Positions 1 through 7,105 of a stretch of DNA of 13,256 nt are shown piece after piece (the first letter of the stretch is position 1; each line of letters starts with the position of its first letter). The notes below the pieces were generated by a model that saw only the letters and a program-made list of their open reading frames with translations, had not been told where the DNA came from and searched no databases. The position numbers and the translations under genes are program-made. The stretch covers positions 1 through 13,256 of the forward strand of contig JBIQLO010000107.1 of NCBI GenBank assembly GCA_044464175.1. The letters are read 5' to 3'. This stretch comes from JBIQLO01 sp044464175 (GTDB taxonomy: Bacteria > Planctomycetota > Phycisphaerae > Tepidisphaerales > Tepidisphaeraceae).

Positions 1-475
1 TTTTTTCATCCTCGCCTATGTTGCGGTCGCGCTGCAGAGCGGGCTGGGGGGGTACGTGCAGATTCATGGGGCGGTTCCCGACCTGGTGTTGCTGGCGGTG
101 ATTTTCATCTGCCTCAACGCCCCGCGGGATGCGGCGTTGCTGGGCTGCTTTGTGCTGGGATTGATCCAGGACCTCCTGACGCTGCAGCCGCCGGGGACGT
201 ATGCCTTGGCGTATGGGCTGTTCGGGCTGCTGGCGGTCAAGGCGCGGGAGGAGTTGCCGCGCCAACATCCCCTCTCGCACGCCGGGCTGGCGTTGATCGG
301 CGGGTTGATCACCGGATTCATCCTGGCCGCCCGTGGCTGGGTCCGCCCGCCGGGGGCCAGTCTCTGGACAGGCATCCTGTCGGCGGTGTATACCGCGATC
401 CTGGCGCCGCTGGTGATCTGGGGGTTGCAGCGGTTCCGAAGGGCGTTTTCCTTCGCGCCGCAGCGGAGACGGTGA
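1..475 (+). CDS. mreD: Rod shape-determining protein MreD (5' end outside window)
   Basis: MreD is a small polytopic inner-membrane protein of the elongation (Rod) complex, working with MreB, MreC, PBP2 and RodA in side-wall peptidoglycan synthesis. The frame is open from base 2, so the gene starts before the window and 157 C-terminal residues are visible. A GTG at 56 is only an internal codon. The stretch reading VPDLVLLAVIFICLNAPRDA, then LGLIQDLLTLQPPGTYALAYG, is the typical MreD core: a hydrophobic helix after P-D, then a conserved G-x-x-Q-D-L segment. Further hydrophobic helices follow (LALIGGLITGFILAA; ILSAVYTAILAPLVIWGL) and the protein ends in a basic tail. It lies 88 bases upstream of mrdA on the same strand, the usual mreB-mreC-mreD-mrdA order. 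Identification is by motif and context; membrane proteins of this type diverge strongly in sequence. Confidence 0.9.
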   Translation, partial: FFILAYVAVALQSGLGGYVQIHGAVPDLVLLAVIFICLNAPRDAALLGCFVLGLIQDLLTLQPPGTYALAYGLFGLLAVKAREELPRQHPLSHAGLALIGGLITGFILAARGWVRPPGASLWTGILSAVYTAILAPLVIWGLQRFRRAFSFAPQRRR

Positions 476-485
476 AATTTGATAT

Positions 486-548
486 TTGTTATTTGTGTTG
501 TGCGGACAACCATCAACGAATAACCAACCGACAAATTACAAATAACAA
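486..548. repeat. AT-rich inverted repeat filling the mreD-mrdA gap
   Basis: Perfect 11-base inverted arms, ttgttatttgt (486-496) and acaaataacaa (538-548), are separated by 41 bases. A smaller inner hairpin, gttgt-gcgg-acaac, lies at 497-510. The whole 476-563 spacer is built from short AAC/AAT words and is strikingly AT-rich beside the surrounding coding DNA. It could be a dispersed palindromic element or an RNA hairpin between the two genes. It lacks the GC-rich stem plus T-run of an intrinsic terminator. I see no convincing promoter. Confidence 0.6.
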
Positions 549-563
549 GCCACGGATGGCATC

Positions 564-2825
564 ATGTTCGAACGTCGCATCAAAATCGTGCTTGGGCTGC
601 TTACGGGCGTGATCCTGCTGCTGGGGCTGCGGGCGGCGCAGTTGCAGATCGCGTCGGCCGGGTATTGGCAGGGGCGGGCGCAGGCGAAAATGCACCGGTT
701 GCACTTCACGCCGGCGACGCGAGGGCGGATTCTGGACTTCAAGGGGCGCGAGGTGGCGGTGGATGCCGCGTGCATCGACCTGTGCGTCGACTACCGGGCG
801 ATCACGCCGGAGCCGGATGCCAGGTGGGTGCGTGATCTGGCGGTGTCGCGGCTGCGACGGCGCCTGGGGGGCAACTACTACAAGACGCCGCGCCCCAGGC
901 GGGCGGAACTGATCGATGAGGAGGTTGGGGCGGTCCAGGGGCTGATTCAGGGGATGTGGGGCAAGATCGCCGAGGTTTCCGGCAAGACGCCGGCCGAGAT
1001 TGAGGAAATCCGTCAGGGAATCGTCCAGCGCGTCGAGGCCCGGCGCAAGTACATTCTGCATTACCGCTATCTGGCCGCGTTGAAGGATTATGAGGAGATG
1101 GAGGGGCTGCCGTGGTACAAGCGGCTGTTTCTGGGGGGGAACGAGAAGCCCGAGCCGGAGGATTTCACGATCGATCTGGCCGAGGAGTCGGAGCCGCACG
1201 TCATCATTCCCAATTATTCCGACGCCAACAACGAACTGGCCAAGCACATTGACGACTATCCCGGGCTGGTGCTGCGGGCGGGGAAACACCGGGTTTATCC
1301 GTTCGGGCCGGCCGGGGCGCACTGGGTGGGGCGGATGAACGCGGTGAACGCCGAGGATTTGAAGGATGACCCGCACGAGGGGGATGACCTTCGACAATAC
1401 CTCGCCAATGACCAGAAGGGGCGCAGCGGCATCGAGGCGCTGTGCGAGGAGGTTCTGCGCGGCACGCGCGGCAGCGTGGAATATGGGCCGGGGGGGCGGA
1501 TTCTCAGCCGCACCGAGGCCAAGCCGGGGGGGGATGTGCGCCTGAGCCTGGACATGAACCTTGAGGAGGCGATCCTTCAGGCGTTCATCAAGCGGCGGGA
1601 GTATCCCCGCTACAACGCTTCGCCGGACATCCGCGAAAAGCAGCATGGGGCGGCCGTCATCATCGACGTCAAGACCAACCAGGTGCGGGCGATGGTCTCC
1701 TACCCCTCGTTCGATCCCAACACGCTGGACAACACCTATGCCCGGCTGCTTCTGGACGACCTGAACCAGCCGATGCTCAACCGGGCGACGCAGGCGCAGT
1801 ATCCCCCCGGTTCCACGGCCAAGACGATGGTGGCGGCCGGCGGGATCACGGACAACATCATCGCCGCCAACGGGACGATCAAATGCGATGGGTACCTCCA
1901 CATCGACGGGCGGACGTACAAGACCATCGGCCGATGCTGGACGATGCGGATGTTCCACATGCCGGGGCACGTCATCCCCTCCAGCGACCCGCATCCCACG
2001 GGGCTGCTGACGGCCTCGGACGCCCTGCAGCGAAGCTGCAACGTTTACTACGAGACGCTGGCCGCCCGGATGGGCATCGCGGAGCTGGCCAAGTGGTATG
2101 GTCGCTTCGGGCTGGGGCGGGAGACCGGCGTGGGAATCGCCGAGGCGGACGGGCAGATTCCCGATCCCACGCACCCGGGCCCGGCCTACAACACCTGGTT
2201 TTCGGGCATCGGGCAGGGGGACATCGCCGCCACGCCGATCCAGATGGCCAATGTGGCCGCGACGCTGGCGCGCGGGGGGCTGTGGATGCGCCCCAGGATG
2301 CTGGTGAATGAAAAGGATGTGGCCCCGGCCACGACGCGCCCGATAAAGCGCCCGCCGGAGGAGGTGGACCTGCACCTGGCGCCGGATGCGGTGGCCGCCG
2401 TCAAGGATGGCATGCGGCGGGTCGTCAATACGCTGGGGGGAACGGGTCGGCGGCTGCACCGGGACGACATGGTGGTCTGCGGCAAGACCGGCTCAGCGCA
2501 GGTGCATAAGCTGAAGATTCCCCAGCGCGACGCCGACGGGCAGATCGTCCGCGTGAACGGGCGCATTCAATACCGCACGATCGAACCGGGATCGCTGGGG
2601 ACCGAAAGCTGGTATCAGAGCGTGGGGTCGGAAACGTCGCTGGTGCATGCCTGGGTGATCGGCTTCGCCCCGGCCGAGAACCCGACCATCGCCTTCTGTG
2701 TCATGGTCGAATTCGGCGGCAGCGGCGGCCTGACGGCGGCCGACATCGCCCAGGATGCGCTGGATGCCTGCGAGGCCAACGGCTATCTGAAACCGACGCG
2801 GAAGGAAGTGGCGTGGACGAAGTGA
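564..2825 (+). CDS. mrdA: Peptidoglycan D,D-transpeptidase MrdA (penicillin-binding protein 2)
   Basis: This is the class B penicillin-binding protein of the Rod complex. It cross-links nascent peptidoglycan during elongation and partners with the glycosyltransferase RodA. The 753 residues start at ATG 564 with MFERR, followed by one membrane anchor at about 7-25 (IVLGLLTGVILLLGL), then a periplasmic pedestal and a transpeptidase domain from about 360. All three catalytic motifs are present: S417-T-A-K420 (in YPPGSTAKT), S491-C-N493 and K641-T-G643. The segment G548-IGQGDIAATPIQ-MAN is also typical of the family. It is longer than the usual 600-650 residues. The active-site serine is at 417, where about 330 is usual, so the extra length is mainly in the N-terminal pedestal, which has a charged insert at about 85-215. 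The Shine-Dalgarno is weak. The last 33 codons recur, diverged, at 7543-7641. The downstream partner genes are displaced by about 4.7 kb. Confidence 0.96.
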   Translation: MFERRIKIVLGLLTGVILLLGLRAAQLQIASAGYWQGRAQAKMHRLHFTPATRGRILDFKGREVAVDAACIDLCVDYRAITPEPDARWVRDLAVSRLRRRLGGNYYKTPRPRRAELIDEEVGAVQGLIQGMWGKIAEVSGKTPAEIEEIRQGIVQRVEARRKYILHYRYLAALKDYEEMEGLPWYKRLFLGGNEKPEPEDFTIDLAEESEPHVIIPNYSDANNELAKHIDDYPGLVLRAGKHRVYPFGPAGAHWVGRMNAVNAEDLKDDPHEGDDLRQYLANDQKGRSGIEALCEEVLRGTRGSVEYGPGGRILSRTEAKPGGDVRLSLDMNLEEAILQAFIKRREYPRYNASPDIREKQHGAAVIIDVKTNQVRAMVSYPSFDPNTLDNTYARLLLDDLNQPMLNRATQAQYPPGSTAKTMVAAGGITDNIIAANGTIKCDGYLHIDGRTYKTIGRCWTMRMFHMPGHVIPSSDPHPTGLLTASDALQRSCNVYYETLAARMGIAELAKWYGRFGLGRETGVGIAEADGQIPDPTHPGPAYNTWFSGIGQGDIAATPIQMANVAATLARGGLWMRPRMLVNEKDVAPATTRPIKRPPEEVDLHLAPDAVAAVKDGMRRVVNTLGGTGRRLHRDDMVVCGKTGSAQVHKLKIPQRDADGQIVRVNGRIQYRTIEPGSLGTESWYQSVGSETSLVHAWVIGFAPAENPTIAFCVMVEFGGSGGLTAADIAQDALDACEANGYLKPTRKEVAWTK

Positions 2826-2842
2826 GGGGGAAGCGACGGAGC
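2724..2842 (+). repeat. Left copy of mrdA-tail direct repeat (putative insertion flank)
   Basis: The last 33 codons of mrdA plus about 17 bases past its stop resemble 7543-7659. By eye about 55 of 69 bases match over 2757-2825 versus 7576-7644, and 21 of 33 residues match. Shared residues include A-L-D-A-C, A-N-G-Y-L and R-K-E. Resemblance past the stop codon argues for a DNA duplication rather than protein convergence. This copy carries the functional TGA; the right-hand copy has TCA there. Confidence 0.75.
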
Positions 2843-2868
2843 GACGGAGGGACGAAGGCACGGAGGGA
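2834..2868 (+). repeat. Degenerate short tandem repeat (gacggagg-type units)
   Basis: About four imperfect units of 7-8 bases follow one another just after mrdA: cgacggag, cgacggagg, gacgaagg and cacggaggg. Purine-rich strings of this kind are familiar to me from intergenic DNA of planctomycete and related genomes, where they give spurious ORFs rich in R, S, D, G, T and K. I read this as a dispersed intergenic repeat, not coding sequence. Confidence 0.6.
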
Positions 2869-2885
2869 TCCATCCTTCGCCCTCG

Positions 2886-2924
2886 GGTGCCACCGGTCGG
2901 CGTATCCGCAGACCTGTGCGTGCC
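2886..2924. repeat. Imperfect palindrome downstream of mrdA
   Basis: The left arm ggtgccaccggtc (2886-2898) pairs imperfectly with the right arm gacctgtgcgtgcc (2911-2924) around a 12-base loop. The strongest pairing is ggtc/gacc and cac/gtg. There is no T-run, so it is not a canonical intrinsic terminator. It may be a dispersed palindromic repeat. Confidence 0.4.
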
Positions 2925-3086
2925 CTTCAACCCGCAGCACCGGCCACCGGCTTCGGCCCGCTCAATCGAGCCCAGCGCCGCGCCACGCCCCCGTCCCGCT
3001 CCCGATCGTCATTGCCCCCAAAGCCTTCCAAGCGGACTGGTCAGGACCGCCGCCGGGCGTTACAGTGGGCCCCGGTCCAAATCGCC

Positions 3087-3308
3087 ATGACCCCCGACAC
3101 CGCCTCCGACCTCTCCTACGCCGGCACGCTCTGGAAAGCGGAAGATGCGCTGCGCGGGCAGTTTGAAATGCTCGAGCCCTACGCCGACCGCGTTTACGAC
3201 TCGATATTCGGCCAGGAATCCACCTCCCCCAGTTGGTGGCTGGCCCATATGAACCTAACTATGCAGAGGACCAAGTCCGAGAACAACCTTAGTCTGCGCT
3301 GCAACTGA
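3087..3308 (+). pseudogene. hsdM: Remnant of type I restriction-modification methyltransferase gene hsdM, internally deleted
   Basis: HsdM is the adenine-methyltransferase subunit of type I R-M systems, normally about 500 residues. Only 73 codons remain, and they read as three HsdM pieces joined in frame. Residues 11-25 (YAGTLWKAEDALRGQ) match the N-terminal helical domain, usually LWKAADxLRG. Residues 26-38 (FEMLEPYADRVYD) match the segment leading into the SAM-binding motif D-P-x-x-G-S-G-G. Residues 39-60 (FGQES, then WWLAHMNL) match the segment after motif I, usually GQESNPTTWRLAKMNL. The SAM-binding motif itself, most of the N-terminal domain, the N-P-P-F catalytic motif and the C-terminus are absent, so no methyltransferase activity is possible. 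The last 13 codons look unrelated, and base composition drops here. No good Shine-Dalgarno precedes the ATG. Gene identity is from motif memory; a search would settle it. Confidence 0.82.
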
Positions 3309-3316
3309 TAATTATT

Positions 3317-3321
3317 GGAGG
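3317..3321 (+). promoter_or_regulatory. Ribosome binding site of the NTPase gene
   Basis: GGAGG lies 4 bases before the ATG at 3326, within an AT-rich leader (gataattattggaggcttc). It supports this start and is the clearest Shine-Dalgarno in the window; mrdA and the DUF3592-like gene have none as good. The preceding gataat resembles a -10 box but lies too near the ATG to be called with confidence. Confidence 0.7.
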
Positions 3322-3325
3322 CTTC

Positions 3326-6300
3326 ATGCTCTTACAACCCGATGATTTCCGTGAAGTCTTTGGCGCTGGAGGCGAACGCTTCGAGCGCCTAATGCATGAT
3401 TTGGTCCGGACGGAAGCACGCCGATTGGGCCTCGCCCCGAATGACATTCACTGGGACAACCGCACAAACATTTCTGACGGCGGTTGTGATATTTGGGTAA
3501 CGCAGGGACATGCGGATGCCGCTAGCTTTCTCCCTCTCACGCCTACAACCATCTCCTTGAAATCCGGTGAAGATGGGACAATGCCGGCTACATTTGAAAG
3601 CGAAGTGCGGAAGCACCGGACATTGATCGAGCGGCTGAAAGCGGGAGAGTCTTTCCTATGGTGCTGTCCACGTTCAATCTCGCAAAAAAAGCGCAACAAG
3701 TTTGTTGCCAAGGCGAAGGAGTTAGCTTCCGAACTCAAATGCGACGAGAAGCAATTCTCCTTCTTCTGGACCGATGCGATTTCCGCACGTGTAGAGCGGT
3801 CGCCTCACCTCATCGCGGAACATCTCCCGACCGTTTGGAAACGGCTTAAAGGGCTGTCGCTGGTCAAAAACTGGAAACCGGATGATAGGGAGCCGGTGCG
3901 CAATGTAACGACATGGGTTAATTTCGACGGGCGAGATTTAGTCAAGCACGTCATACAACAGCACCTCAGTGGAACCAGCGGCAATCGGCATTTGCACATT
4001 GCCGGTCTATCGGGCTCCGGCAAGACCCGCACCGTGATCGAGGCGTGCCGAGATATGACAGCACTTGCCGAAGTGGTATATTGCCCAGCACTTTCCGATC
4101 CTGTTGATCATCTGCTCACCCACCTCAATTCAAAAGATGGAAGCGCACTTCTGATTATCGATGAAGTGCCTTTGGATGATTACGATTCCCTTGCCCGCCG
4201 GGTTGAGAAAATGCCGACGACGGTCCGAGTTGTATCGATCGGTCCCGGCAGAGCAGACGAACGGCAACGAAAAGGCATTCTGATTCTCGCTCCCCCTACG
4301 TCCGTGGATGATGTCGCGGCCGTGGCACGCGCGGCGGGGGGCGTTCTTGGAAACGACGTGATCCAGAACATCGCTCATTTTGCTGGTAAAGACCTGCGCC
4401 TTGCGCTGCTGCTCGTCGAAGCAACATTGAAGACACAGGCCCCTCAGTATGTTCCGCTCCGAGACAATCGAGACGTCTGGACGCGAATCCGAGCCCTGTT
4501 CGCGCCGCATATTAAATGCCCTGACTTTGATCATCATTATGGATTGCTTACTACTACCATTGATATCGGCGTCGGGGGACGATCAAGAGACGAATTAGCC
4601 TATCTCGCAAACCACTTTGGGGAACAAATCGGAACGATGGAGGCATGCGTCCGGGACGCGGTTCGCACTGGCTTGGGTTCGATGCCGTTCGATCATTTTG
4701 AGGCTACCCCTCGGGCACTCGCGCAATGGATGTTCTTCGATCAAGCATGGCCCGCACTGAAAAATCGAGTTGATCAGTTCTTAGAGAACTGTCCATCGGA
4801 TCGGTTGCGGAAAAAATTTCTCGAGCGGTGCCAAGAGCTTCCGGAGCGCGACCGGCAGGAGGTGCTGGCGTCCGTCAGGGATTTTTTTCTGAAGCATTTC
4901 GGTAGGCCCAACCTGTCCCGGCTGGGCGATGGAAAGGAGTCAAAGCTCTTCCAGACTTGGGCCGAAACCGACCCCGAAATCGGACTGGAATGGCTGAGCC
5001 GTGCCATTGCTGATTCTACACCCGATGACCTTGCAAGTTTCAATGGCCAGAATGACTATACGGGGGGCTGGAATGGGCGCCGTCAAGTTGTGTGGCTTTG
5101 CGAACATCTGTCCTGCTTCAAAGAATATTTTAACCAAGCAGAGCGGATCCTGTTTCACCTTTCGCATGTGGAGACGGAGAATTCCATAGCAAACAATGGA
5201 ACCAATGTCTGGAAAGCATTGTTTCATCCATGGATATCGTACACGGAGGTTCCTTTCAATGATCGTCTCGACTTGTTGATCAAGCGGCTGCGCGATGCTG
5301 AAGGGCGTTCCCTCGAGCTTGTTGTCGCCGCAGCGGTTGCCATGTTAGGTCGCGGAAGCATGCGAGCGATGCCCCCCGCGGTCGTGGGCGGGCGGGTCAG
5401 ACCGATGGAATGGAAACCGAAGACCCGACAGGAACTATTCGACTGCATGCAGAAGGGTGGGAGAGAATTTGTGGAGGCAGCTTCATCTCTGCCGAAGGAC
5501 CGCCAATTGTTCATCCTCGACGCGATTGCCCCCAAAATCGACCGATTCTTCGATTTGAGACTTTTCGACGACGTTCGCAGATGGGTGACCGCCATTGATC
5601 CTGCAGAAGAAATCGTTCGAAAGATACGCAAAGAGATAGATAGCTGGCTCTCATGGCGCAGGGCTCACATGGCTGGCAAGGACGAGCTAATTGCTCATGT
5701 TGATCTCGTTCAACAATGGAGGGACTCCCTCGAGCCACGCTCATTGATCGATCAGGTGAAAGACCTCACATCTCGGGATTACTGGGAAAACCTTCGTGAG
5801 GTGAGCCGCTCGGGTAAAGAGATTTCTTATGAAGAAGCGGCAAGCGAAACCAATGCACGGTACCGCTCAGTCGCTGAGGAATTACTGAAGGACGTCCACA
5901 CATTCGCGGAACTGGGAGAGTGGTTCGGATCGGGAGATAGCAAATCTGGCGATGCACTCGCGCAAGCTATCGCGCGGCTCGACACCGAAGGCGCAACCCA
6001 CATGATCGTCGGGCAATGGATTGTCGCCGGCGCGGCGTTGTCGACTTGCGCCGGCTACCTACGCGGACTAGGCGCGGAACGAAGGCGAGTGGAGTCAATC
6101 GACGCGGCTCTTGACCAGCTTGCTGATACACAGCCGGGCGCTGCATTACAGCTCTCAGCCAGCGGGGATTTCAGTGAGGTGGGCTTTGACCGGATTATTC
6201 GGTGCCTCAAGGTATGCACAGCGGAAGATCTCCGGGGTCTTCGGCCGCTTGTCATGTATTCATGGCGCGATGTCCTTACCGAGGAGCGCGTACTTGTGTT

Positions 6301-7078
6301 GGCGAAAGAACTACGCCGTCTCCAGCAAATCGAAGGCTATTGTGAAATCGCCAGCGCGGTTGCCATCGATATCCTGCACATGATCTACGCGCAGAATCCT
6401 GTTGGCAATCCGGCGCTTGCCGAAGTGGTGTTACACATTCTCGCCGACGCGGCTGATGTTCCCCGGCATGTTGGCTGGGAGTGGGTGCAGGTTGCGAAGG
6501 CTGTGCAATCGCATGATCTCAAAGCGATCTGCCGGCTAGCTGTCAAGCAACTTGTGAAGTCAAGAAGTAGCCTAGACGACTCGCTTAGTCAATTCGCTGC
6601 TGAGTGTGCGCATGCACAGCCCGACGAAGCCATGGCCGTGGTCGGAGATGCCTTCGCCCAGAAAGAAAGTCGGTGGGTGTTCAGAATCCTGGTCTTCCGT
6701 AGCTTGTTTGATTCCATTGGCGTGGAGGCCGTGTCTCGGTATCTGGAAGTCCATCCGGACCACGCGCCGTTCATAGCACGTCATCTAGAAGGCCCGAGCA
6801 TTAATGACGACGGTGATCTCCAAGTTCCTAAACTGGCGGACTGGCTAATGTCCCGCTTCCATGAGAACACGGAAGTATGGGATGAGTTCATGATGGGACG
6901 ACACTCCTTTGAGGTCATGGGAGTTCCAGATGATTATGAAGCGGCGAAGAGCCTCGCGACCGGCTTTTTGGACCACCCGAAGGCTTGGATAAGAAAGTGG
7001 GCGGCGGCCGAAGTCGCAGATATGGACCGGCAAATTCTGGCACATCAGCGAGAGGAAGACCGACGCGAAAGAGAATGA
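3326..7078 (+). CDS. Large P-loop NTPase with N-terminal PD-(D/E)XK-like nuclease domain; candidate STAND-type antiviral protein
   Basis: This 1250-residue protein is intact, with a good RBS. Residues 1-170 look like a restriction-endonuclease-like fold: a helix with E20 (RFERLMHDLV), then S50-DGGCDIWV57 with D51/D55, then I76-SLKSGE82 with K79, an order fitting E...D...(S)xK. Residues about 195-370 form the NTPase: Walker A GLSGSGKT (227-234), Walker B ALLIIDE (274-280), a sensor-like VVSIGPGRAD (302-311) and AGKDLRLALLL (353-363), resembling the helical-lid motif of AAA+/STAND proteins. A winged-helix-like part may follow to about 475. The remaining 770 or so residues are mostly predicted helix without a recognised domain, consistent with a HEAT/TPR-like sensor; the end (WIRKWAAAEVADMDRQ) is HEAT-like. 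The nuclease-NTPase-sensor layout is that of Avs and related defence proteins. Family and activity are inferred. The gene's G+C is well below its neighbours and it sits between hsdM and hsdR remnants, so it was acquired horizontally. Confidence 0.85.
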   Translation: MLLQPDDFREVFGAGGERFERLMHDLVRTEARRLGLAPNDIHWDNRTNISDGGCDIWVTQGHADAASFLPLTPTTISLKSGEDGTMPATFESEVRKHRTLIERLKAGESFLWCCPRSISQKKRNKFVAKAKELASELKCDEKQFSFFWTDAISARVERSPHLIAEHLPTVWKRLKGLSLVKNWKPDDREPVRNVTTWVNFDGRDLVKHVIQQHLSGTSGNRHLHIAGLSGSGKTRTVIEACRDMTALAEVVYCPALSDPVDHLLTHLNSKDGSALLIIDEVPLDDYDSLARRVEKMPTTVRVVSIGPGRADERQRKGILILAPPTSVDDVAAVARAAGGVLGNDVIQNIAHFAGKDLRLALLLVEATLKTQAPQYVPLRDNRDVWTRIRALFAPHIKCPDFDHHYGLLTTTIDIGVGGRSRDELAYLANHFGEQIGTMEACVRDAVRTGLGSMPFDHFEATPRALAQWMFFDQAWPALKNRVDQFLENCPSDRLRKKFLERCQELPERDRQEVLASVRDFFLKHFGRPNLSRLGDGKESKLFQTWAETDPEIGLEWLSRAIADSTPDDLASFNGQNDYTGGWNGRRQVVWLCEHLSCFKEYFNQAERILFHLSHVETENSIANNGTNVWKALFHPWISYTEVPFNDRLDLLIKRLRDAEGRSLELVVAAAVAMLGRGSMRAMPPAVVGGRVRPMEWKPKTRQELFDCMQKGGREFVEAASSLPKDRQLFILDAIAPKIDRFFDLRLFDDVRRWVTAIDPAEEIVRKIRKEIDSWLSWRRAHMAGKDELIAHVDLVQQWRDSLEPRSLIDQVKDLTSRDYWENLREVSRSGKEISYEEAASETNARYRSVAEELLKDVHTFAELGEWFGSGDSKSGDALAQAIARLDTEGATHMIVGQWIVAGAALSTCAGYLRGLGAERRRVESIDAALDQLADTQPGAALQLSASGDFSEVGFDRIIRCLKVCTAEDLRGLRPLVMYSWRDVLTEERVLVLAKELRRLQQIEGYCEIASAVAIDILHMIYAQNPVGNPALAEVVLHILADAADVPRHVGWEWVQVAKAVQSHDLKAICRLAVKQLVKSRSSLDDSLSQFAAECAHAQPDEAMAVVGDAFAQKESRWVFRILVFRSLFDSIGVEAVSRYLEVHPDHAPFIARHLEGPSINDDGDLQVPKLADWLMSRFHENTEVWDEFMMGRHSFEVMGVPDDYEAAKSLATGFLDHPKAWIRKWAAAEVADMDRQILAHQREEDRRERE

Positions 7079-7087
7079 GCCAAGCCT

Positions 7088-7105
7088 TTATGAGTGAACT
7101 CATAA
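7088..7105. repeat. Small AT-rich palindrome just after the NTPase gene
   Basis: ttatgagt (7088-7095) and actcataa (7098-7105) are perfect 8-base arms around two bases, ten bases past the stop codon, followed by tttgtt. The position suggests a weak terminator or a junction relic. The tight loop and low G+C make it a poor intrinsic terminator. It marks the right-hand edge of the low-G+C segment. Confidence 0.35.

Larger units (their letters stand above)
2826..3086. other. Non-coding left margin of the island
   Basis: These 261 bases between the mrdA stop and the hsdM remnant hold no gene I can support. Open frames through here give low-complexity, Arg/Pro/Ser-rich translations without family resemblance. 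The stretch contains a degenerate short tandem repeat (2834-2868) and an imperfect palindrome (2886-2924). The rest, 2925-3086, is GC-rich sequence with no recognised feature; it may hold the old promoter region of hsdM, but I see no clear -35/-10 pair. Confidence 0.6.

Noticed and set aside
513..2459. 648-codon open frame on the minus strand opposite mrdA
   Set aside because: It is antisense to a gene with all PBP2 motifs, has an R/P/H-rich translation typical of GC-rich shadow frames, and shows no recognisable domain.
2881..2930. Intrinsic terminator after mrdA
   Set aside because: The palindrome is imperfect and no T-run follows, so it is better described as a repeat.
2813..3166. 117-codon open frame starting inside the mrdA end
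   Set aside because: Its translation is low-complexity, derived from the gacggagg-type repeat, and it runs out of frame over the hsdM remnant.
3307..3312. gataat as a -10 promoter box for the NTPase gene
   Set aside because: It is too close to the RBS and ATG for a normal leader, and no -35 box at good spacing is convincing.
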